A DNA stretch of 10,323 bases from Spirochaetaceae bacterium (GTDB lineage Bacteria > Spirochaetota > Spirochaetia > Treponematales > Breznakiellaceae). The DNA lies in the NCBI GenBank assembly GCA_031265015.1, contig JAISDG010000018.1, forward strand, positions 1-10,323. Reading direction: 5' to 3'. Each line of letters begins with the position of its first letter. Within the stretch, counting starts at the first letter, position 1. Below, in pieces: positions 6,322 to 10,323 of this stretch. The notes below the pieces were generated by a model, which saw nothing but the letters and a program-made list of their open reading frames with translations, was not told the DNA's origin and made no database searches. The position numbers and the translations under genes are program-made.

Positions 6322-7683
6322 TTACCGGGTGTATGATGAACCCAGATCAAGCTCGCTCCGGTATTTTGCCACGGTCCGTCTTGCAAGGGGTATTCCCCGC
6401 CGGGTAAGCGTATCCGCCAGTTCCTGATCGGAAAGACGCCGCTGGTCGCCGGTGATAATTTCCTTTAAAATTTCCTTTACTCCCTCCTTTGAAAACCGGG
6501 AGCCCTTGGAACCGGTCCCGGTTATTGAATTGGAAAAAAAGTACCGTATCTCGTAAAGACCCCATTCGGTCTGCATGGATTTGCTGTTGGCGGTGCGGGA
6601 AATCGTTGTTTCGTGGACTCCCAGTTCCTGGGCAATATCCCGCAGGGTAAGGGGAACCAGGTACTTGGGGCCCTTGGAAAAAAAAGCCCGCTGAAATTCA
6701 ACAATGGCCCTGGCAACCCGGAGCAGGGTATGGTTCCGCTGGTTGATGGACTGAATAAACCACCGGGCCTCCCTGATATTTTCCCGGACAAAATCCCTGG
6801 CCTCTTTGCCGTCCCTCCCTTTTTTATCGGCCACTTTCATAAAAAAAGGACTGATTCCCAAAACGGGAATTTCTTCATTGTTAAGGATAATAACAAATTC
6901 ACCCTCCTTCTGCCGGACTTCCAGATCGGGTACCGTATACCGGGTTTCGCCGGAATTAAAATACCTGCCGGGAAAGGGGGAAAGATCCTCCTGAATACGG
7001 CTGTAACAGAGCCGGAGCGTTTCCTCGCTTATGTCCAAAATCTGGGCGGTTTCGGCAAATTTTCCTTTTTCCAGGTTTTTAAGATAATCCAGGGCCGCTT
7101 CCAGTCCGGGGGGCGCATCGGGAAGCAGCCGGGCCTGGACCTGCAGGGATTCCCGGTATCCCGATGTACAGGTACCCGGCGGATCCAGGGACCGGACCAC
7201 GGCCAGGGCTTCCCGCAGCCGGGTTTTGTATTCTTTTTTTTCATTTTTAAGGAGGATTTCGGGATCTTCCTTGTGAAAGCCGTCGTCGTCCAGGTTTTGA
7301 ATCAGCAGCTCCCCGGTATACCGGACCTCGTCATCCACCGGTTCCAGGGCCAGCTGCCATAAAAGATGTTCCTGCAGGGTTTCGGGCCGGGTGACGGTTC
7401 CTTCGATAAACTGACGCCGGGCATCGGCGTCCATGCCCCGCTGGATAAAACCCGAATCGGAACTGGCTTCAAAGTAATCGTCTTCCTCGCCGGGAGTTTC
7501 CGCGGCATCCAGGGAAACCGTCCCCGGCTCTTCCAGCACTTCCAGGGCAGGGTTCCTTTCCATCTCTTCGGCAATCTTTGCCCGCAGATCCAGCACGGGC
7601 AATTCCATTATTTTGATGGATTGGAACAGCTGGGGGTTCATCCTAAGCCCTTGTTCCAGAATCAAAGCCTGCCGCTGCTGCAT
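6322..7683 (-). CDS. rpoN: RNA polymerase sigma-54 factor RpoN
   Basis: 453-residue sigma54, which directs core RNA polymerase to -24/-12 promoters and needs AAA+ activators. Region I starts MQQRQALILEQGLRMNPQL, with the MxPQL Met at residue 15 exactly as in E. coli RpoN; this fixes the start despite an open frame running on to 8529. Region II (about 50-95) is acidic. The core-binding part has DPPG (from D167) and a VPDLEV strand. The helix-turn-helix region LRDIAQELGVHETTISR is near 345-362, followed by GLYEIRYFF. The RpoN box ARRTVAKYR is at 434-442, near the C-terminus. After DPPG the usual GVGARDL-type motif reads GTCTSGY, an unusual divergence. There is no Shine-Dalgarno before the ATG (7681-7683), while a strong promoter ends six bases away. 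hpf follows in the same operon. Confidence 0.97.
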   Translation of the reverse strand: MQQRQALILEQGLRMNPQLFQSIKIMELPVLDLRAKIAEEMERNPALEVLEEPGTVSLDAAETPGEEDDYFEASSDSGFIQRGMDADARRQFIEGTVTRPETLQEHLLWQLALEPVDDEVRYTGELLIQNLDDDGFHKEDPEILLKNEKKEYKTRLREALAVVRSLDPPGTCTSGYRESLQVQARLLPDAPPGLEAALDYLKNLEKGKFAETAQILDISEETLRLCYSRIQEDLSPFPGRYFNSGETRYTVPDLEVRQKEGEFVIILNNEEIPVLGISPFFMKVADKKGRDGKEARDFVRENIREARWFIQSINQRNHTLLRVARAIVEFQRAFFSKGPKYLVPLTLRDIAQELGVHETTISRTANSKSMQTEWGLYEIRYFFSNSITGTGSKGSRFSKEGVKEILKEIITGDQRRLSDQELADTLTRRGIPLARRTVAKYRSELDLGSSYTR

Positions 7684-7689
7684 ACTACC

Positions 7690-7718
7690 ACTATCATTCC
7701 ATGACAGCGCTTTGTCAA
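7690..7718 (-). promoter_or_regulatory. rpoN: Sigma70-type promoter abutting the rpoN start codon
   Basis: On the minus strand a perfect TTGACA (-35, 7718-7713) is followed by 17 bases and GATAGT (-10, 7695-7690; four of six consensus bases). The next six bases are GGTAGT and then the rpoN ATG, so initiation seven bases after the -10 would fall on the A of the start codon. It would drive rpoN-hpf, perhaps as a leaderless mRNA. Confidence 0.55.
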
Positions 7719-7776
7719 GAATTGAAAACCGCCGGCCGATAAGAGAGTAACATCCTTTACATCTGGATATGCCTGT

Positions 7777-9822
7777 ATGCTGCTGCGTTGTATGAAGATA
7801 TGCCCCGTTTTTTTGCTGTTTTCCGCCATAATTCTGCATCCGGCCTTCCCGGGGGGCCGAAAGGAACCGGAGCCGGAACGAGTACCGGCCCTGAACGTCT
7901 TTTACGCGGGCCTGGTGGAAGACGCCGCGGAAGCCTTCCAATCCGGCAAAGCCGGATGGAAAGAAAAAGCCCAGCTGGTGGTGATCTGCTGGGAACTGGG
8001 AGAAATGAACAGGGCCGCCGAACTGCTGGAAGAGCTGGTAAAAGACCAGGATATACCGGACAAGGAGAGGGACGAACTGCGGCTCCAGCTGTTCTATACC
8101 TACTGCCTGGTTAACAGCTATCCAAAAGCCGCGGCCCTGCGGGGTCCGGTGGAACGCTCCCTCCAGGGGGCGGATAACCGCAGCAAGGCGGAATTTTATT
8201 TTTATTCCGCCCTCATGTACCAGGAAACGGGCAATGCCGAAAGGGCCGTTGAACTGTACAAACGGAGCCTGGATATAAACAAATGGCGGCCCGTGGGCTG
8301 GTACATGCTGGGAGTACTGCTCCGGAACAGCGATCCCAAGGAAGCGGAACAATGCCTTCAAACCTGCTGGGAGCAGGATACTTCCTTTACCGGCGCCCTG
8401 CTGCCGCTGGCCCGGCTTCTGATGAACCGGCAGGAATGGCGGAAAGCCAGGGATTACCTTATCACCGCGAACGCCCGGCTGCCCGGGGACCGGGAAATCG
8501 CCGCGGCCCTGGCGGAAACCCGGACCCATGCTCCGGGCGGGGGCGTGGCGGGAGACGGCGCCTATCTAATACGCCGGGAAATCAGGGCCCGGCCCCCCAA
8601 AGTGGAACCCGCCGCGGCCTTTCCCAGGGAGGGCAGCATCCGCATCGGGCTTATCGAAGGGCGGAGCCTCGTTTCGGTCAAGGCCGGGGGGGCTTTTACC
8701 CTGCACATAGCGGGGAACCGTAATTCCCTCTACAACGGCGCGGCCCAGGAACAAATTTGGATAGAATGGGGCAGGGGAAACGGCCTGCTTTCGGTGCAGG
8801 ATAAAAACGGCAAGACCCTGGTCCGGTCTTCTACCCCCCTGGTGTACGAACTCCTGGACAGGGGCGATACATCCATTGTGGCGGGGGTTGTCAACGGGGC
8901 GCCGGGAACCAACAGGACCTACCGGGGGACGCTGGAATTCCGCCCCGCCGCCGGAGGCATGACGGTGGTTAACATCGTCCCCATGGAGGAATATCTCTAC
9001 GGGGTGATTCCCGCGGAGATGCCCGCCAGCTGGCCCGCGGAAGCCCTGAAAGCCCAGAGTATCGCCGCCCGTTCCTACAGCCTGGGAAACCTGGGCCAGT
9101 TTGCCGGCCGGGGCTTTGACCTCTTCGGGACCCCCCACTCCATGGCCTACCACGGGGTGGGAGCGGAAAACGCGAAAACCACCGACGCGGTAGATAAAAC
9201 CAGGGGCATCATACTCCGGGGGGGCGCCCAGCCCCTGAAGGCATATTTTTCCGCCAACCACGGCGGCTATAGCGAAGACTCCCTTACCCTGTGGGGGTAC
9301 GACGCCTATATGCAGGCGATTCCGGACAAGCTGGTGAGCCTTCGGACCAGCCCCCTCCCCCTGAACGAGCTGTACCGCTGGATTCGGGATACCCCCACGT
9401 CATATTCCAACGTACCCCGGTATTCGTATATTTCCGCCTACCGCTGGGAAAAATGGGTACGCCCCGCGGAGATTCGCCGCCGTTTAAGCAGCGATCCCGG
9501 GGAAATTACCCGCATCGTCAGCAGGGGCAGGGGCATATCGGGGCGGCTCGTGGAACTGGAAGTGCAGGGTTCCCGGGGAACAGTCACGGTAAAGGGGGAC
9601 GCCATCTGGAACGCCATGGGAAGCCTCCGGTCCAGCCTGTTTACCATCCGCTACAAGCTGGCAAGGAACGGCAGCGTGGAATACGTTGTGTTCCAGGGAG
9701 CGGGCTACGGCCACGGCATAGGGCTGGATCAGCACGGAGCGGCGGGGATGGCCAGCGTGGGCTTTAGCGCCGAAGACATACTCCGCCATTACTACCCCAG
9801 GGCAGCCCTGGACAAGCTGTAG
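7777..9822 (+). CDS. Exported TPR-SpoIID domain protein, probable peptidoglycan lytic enzyme
   Basis: 681 residues from the ATG at 7777, or 676 from the in-frame ATG at 7792 (MKICPVFLLF); neither has a clear Shine-Dalgarno. A hydrophobic signal segment (about 9-25) predicts export. Residues about 40-255 form TPR-like helical pairs, for example YFYSALMYQETGNAERAVEL. A SpoIID/LytB region follows from about 288 to the end. Its hallmarks are PMEEYLYGVIPAEMPASWP with Glu414 at the position of the catalytic Glu of B. subtilis SpoIID, the ALKAQSIAARSY helix, YFSANHGGYSED around His495, and GYGHGIGLDQHGAAGMA from 643. SpoIID cleaves glycan strands as a lytic transglycosylase during engulfment, and homologues in non-sporulating bacteria such as chlamydiae act in cell-wall remodelling. 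The TPR part may recruit partners. It is divergent from rpoN across 93 bases; no convincing promoter was seen for it. Domain call strong; cellular role inferred. Confidence 0.93.
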   Translation: MLLRCMKICPVFLLFSAIILHPAFPGGRKEPEPERVPALNVFYAGLVEDAAEAFQSGKAGWKEKAQLVVICWELGEMNRAAELLEELVKDQDIPDKERDELRLQLFYTYCLVNSYPKAAALRGPVERSLQGADNRSKAEFYFYSALMYQETGNAERAVELYKRSLDINKWRPVGWYMLGVLLRNSDPKEAEQCLQTCWEQDTSFTGALLPLARLLMNRQEWRKARDYLITANARLPGDREIAAALAETRTHAPGGGVAGDGAYLIRREIRARPPKVEPAAAFPREGSIRIGLIEGRSLVSVKAGGAFTLHIAGNRNSLYNGAAQEQIWIEWGRGNGLLSVQDKNGKTLVRSSTPLVYELLDRGDTSIVAGVVNGAPGTNRTYRGTLEFRPAAGGMTVVNIVPMEEYLYGVIPAEMPASWPAEALKAQSIAARSYSLGNLGQFAGRGFDLFGTPHSMAYHGVGAENAKTTDAVDKTRGIILRGGAQPLKAYFSANHGGYSEDSLTLWGYDAYMQAIPDKLVSLRTSPLPLNELYRWIRDTPTSYSNVPRYSYISAYRWEKWVRPAEIRRRLSSDPGEITRIVSRGRGISGRLVELEVQGSRGTVTVKGDAIWNAMGSLRSSLFTIRYKLARNGSVEYVVFQGAGYGHGIGLDQHGAAGMASVGFSAEDILRHYYPRAALDKL

Positions 9823-9866
9823 GGGCGAATTTTTAACCGCCAGGTTGAATCGAAGAAGAATAGGTA

Positions 9867-9947
9867 ACCGCGAAGGCGAAAAAGGCGAAAAAGTTAAAGA
9901 AGAAAAGAAACTCTTAAAAACTTCTTTGACTTTTTCGACTTCGAGGT
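9867..9947. repeat. Imperfect inverted repeat in the SpoIID/FGE intergenic region
   Basis: The arms are 9867-9902 and 9921-9947. The inner 17 bases (9886-9902 and 9921-9937) pair with one G-U and leave an 18-base loop. The left arm then carries one extra copy of a 9-base unit, GCGAAAAAG, after which the outer bases match again with two mismatches. It could serve as a weak terminator for the SpoIID gene, though no T-run follows the stem, or be a small REP/MITE-like element. It ends exactly where the 21-bp array begins. Confidence 0.6.
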
Positions 9948-10220
9948 AAAGATTTTAACTTGAATTCTAAAGATTTCAACTTGGATTCTTTAGAATCTGA
10001 CTTGGATTCTTTAGACTACGGACCAAAGTCTTTAGACGCTGGACCAAAGTCTTTAGACGCTGGGCCAAAGTCTTTAGACGCTGGGCCAAAGTCTTTAGAC
10101 TCTGGGTCAGATTCTTTAGACTTTGGCTCAGATTCTTTAGACTTTGGGTCAGATTCTTTAGATTCTGACTCAGATTCTTTAGACTTTGGCTCAGATTCTT
10201 TAGAATCCGGGTTATGGGTC
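9948..10220. repeat. Tandem array of thirteen 21-bp units
   Basis: Unit starts are at 9948, 9969, 9990, then every 21 bases to 10200. Most units begin TTAGA and end TCT. The units group into blocks: the first three carry ACTTG, units 4-7 GGACCAAAGTCT or GGGCCAAAGTCT, and units 8-12 a TCAGATTCT ending. Units 6 and 7 are identical, as are units 9 and 12; the last is degenerate. With 21 bases each unit is seven codons or about two helical turns. One plus frame stays open through the array and on to the window end (heptads such as LDAGPKS and LDFGSDS) but has no ATG and no RBS. A minus frame reads SKESEPK-like heptads but has a stop in unit 4. I call it non-coding intergenic repeat DNA. Together with 9823-9947 it makes up the roughly 400-base gene-free stretch. 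Confidence 0.9.
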
Positions 10221-10323
10221 AGGGGTTGCAGACAACACGGAACCCAATATCGCTGTCCGTGCCGTCAGGGCCGCGCAGCCACCCGGAACCCCAAATCGGG
10301 GTTAGCTACGGTGGGGGCACTGT
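10219..10323 (-). pseudogene. 3' end of an FGE/SUMF1-family gene with a frame break or doubled C-terminus
   Basis: Only the last 35 codons or so lie in the window. One minus frame reads GPDGTDSDIGFRVVCNP and stops at 10221-10219; the GFRVV ending is typical of the formylglycine-generating-enzyme (FGE-sulfatase/SUMF1) fold. Followed upstream, that frame meets a TAG near 10307. A second frame reads SAPTVANPDLGFRVAARP and stops near 10267, also an FGE-like ending. Either one base is wrong or lost (a C-run on the minus strand at 10301-10298 is a candidate), or the gene truly ends at the first stop and the second ending is a remnant of another copy. The rest of the gene is outside the window, so activity cannot be judged. 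The family includes true sulfatase-modifying enzymes, but also many lectin-like surface proteins in spirochaetes. Confidence 0.6.

Noticed and set aside
7684..7776. Plus-strand promoter for the SpoIID gene (TTGAAA at 7722-7727)
   Set aside because: No acceptable -10 hexamer lies 16-19 bases after it; nearby AT-rich hexamers have wrong spacing.
7684..8529. Upstream extension of the rpoN frame to a 735-residue protein
   Set aside because: The extension is antisense to the SpoIID gene, and sigma54 homology places the start at 7683 with the usual 14 residues before the MxPQL Met.
9948..10220. CRISPR array or genuine heptapeptide-repeat protein gene
   Set aside because: Units are contiguous with no unique spacers, so it is not CRISPR. 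The open plus frame has no ATG or RBS, and the minus frame has a stop in unit 4 and no link to an intact gene.

Overview
The window looks like chromosomal DNA of a GC-rich spirochaete, most likely a Treponema-like bacterium of the termite-gut type. This is inference. It rests on a short lipoprotein signal with a relaxed lipobox, a TPR-SpoIID protein in what appears to be a non-sporulating lineage, and the 3' end of a formylglycine-generating-enzyme (FGE/SUMF1) family gene of the kind these genomes carry in many copies. No rRNA, tRNA, phage gene, transposase or CRISPR array was seen.

Positions 1-5950 hold a minus-strand sugar-import cluster. In transcription order it is: a sigma70-type promoter (5919-5947), an L-rhamnose mutarotase-family gene (5547-5870), a double-domain ABC ATPase (3999-5513), two RbsC-type permeases (2986-4002 and 2006-2989), a periplasmic-binding lipoprotein (889-1932), a hairpin region, and a short-chain dehydrogenase cut by the window edge (1-764). 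The ATPase and the two permeases are joined by 4-base ATGA overlaps. The set resembles the rhizobial RhaSTPQ-type rhamnose importer with its mutarotase, although the binding protein is also related to the AI-2 protein LsrB. The lead model is uptake and anomer interconversion of L-rhamnose or a similar deoxy-sugar. The terminal dehydrogenase may oxidise the sugar or a product.

Positions 6009-7718 hold rpoN (sigma54) followed 22 bases later by a short ribosome hibernation factor gene, on the minus strand. This is the classic rpoN-hpf pairing. A strong promoter sits so close to the rpoN ATG that the mRNA may be leaderless. Divergent from rpoN, positions 7777-9822 encode an exported TPR-SpoIID protein that probably acts on peptidoglycan.

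Positions 9823-10218 contain no convincing gene. They hold an imperfect inverted repeat that runs directly into thirteen 21-bp tandem units. The array ends at the stop codon of a minus-strand FGE-family 3' end. That 3' end is odd: two FGE-like C-terminal endings lie head to tail in different frames, which suggests a frameshift or a recombination scar.

The most unusual parts are the array/FGE junction, the possibly leaderless rpoN, and a plus-strand terminator with no plus-strand gene before it. No clearly new multi-gene system was found.
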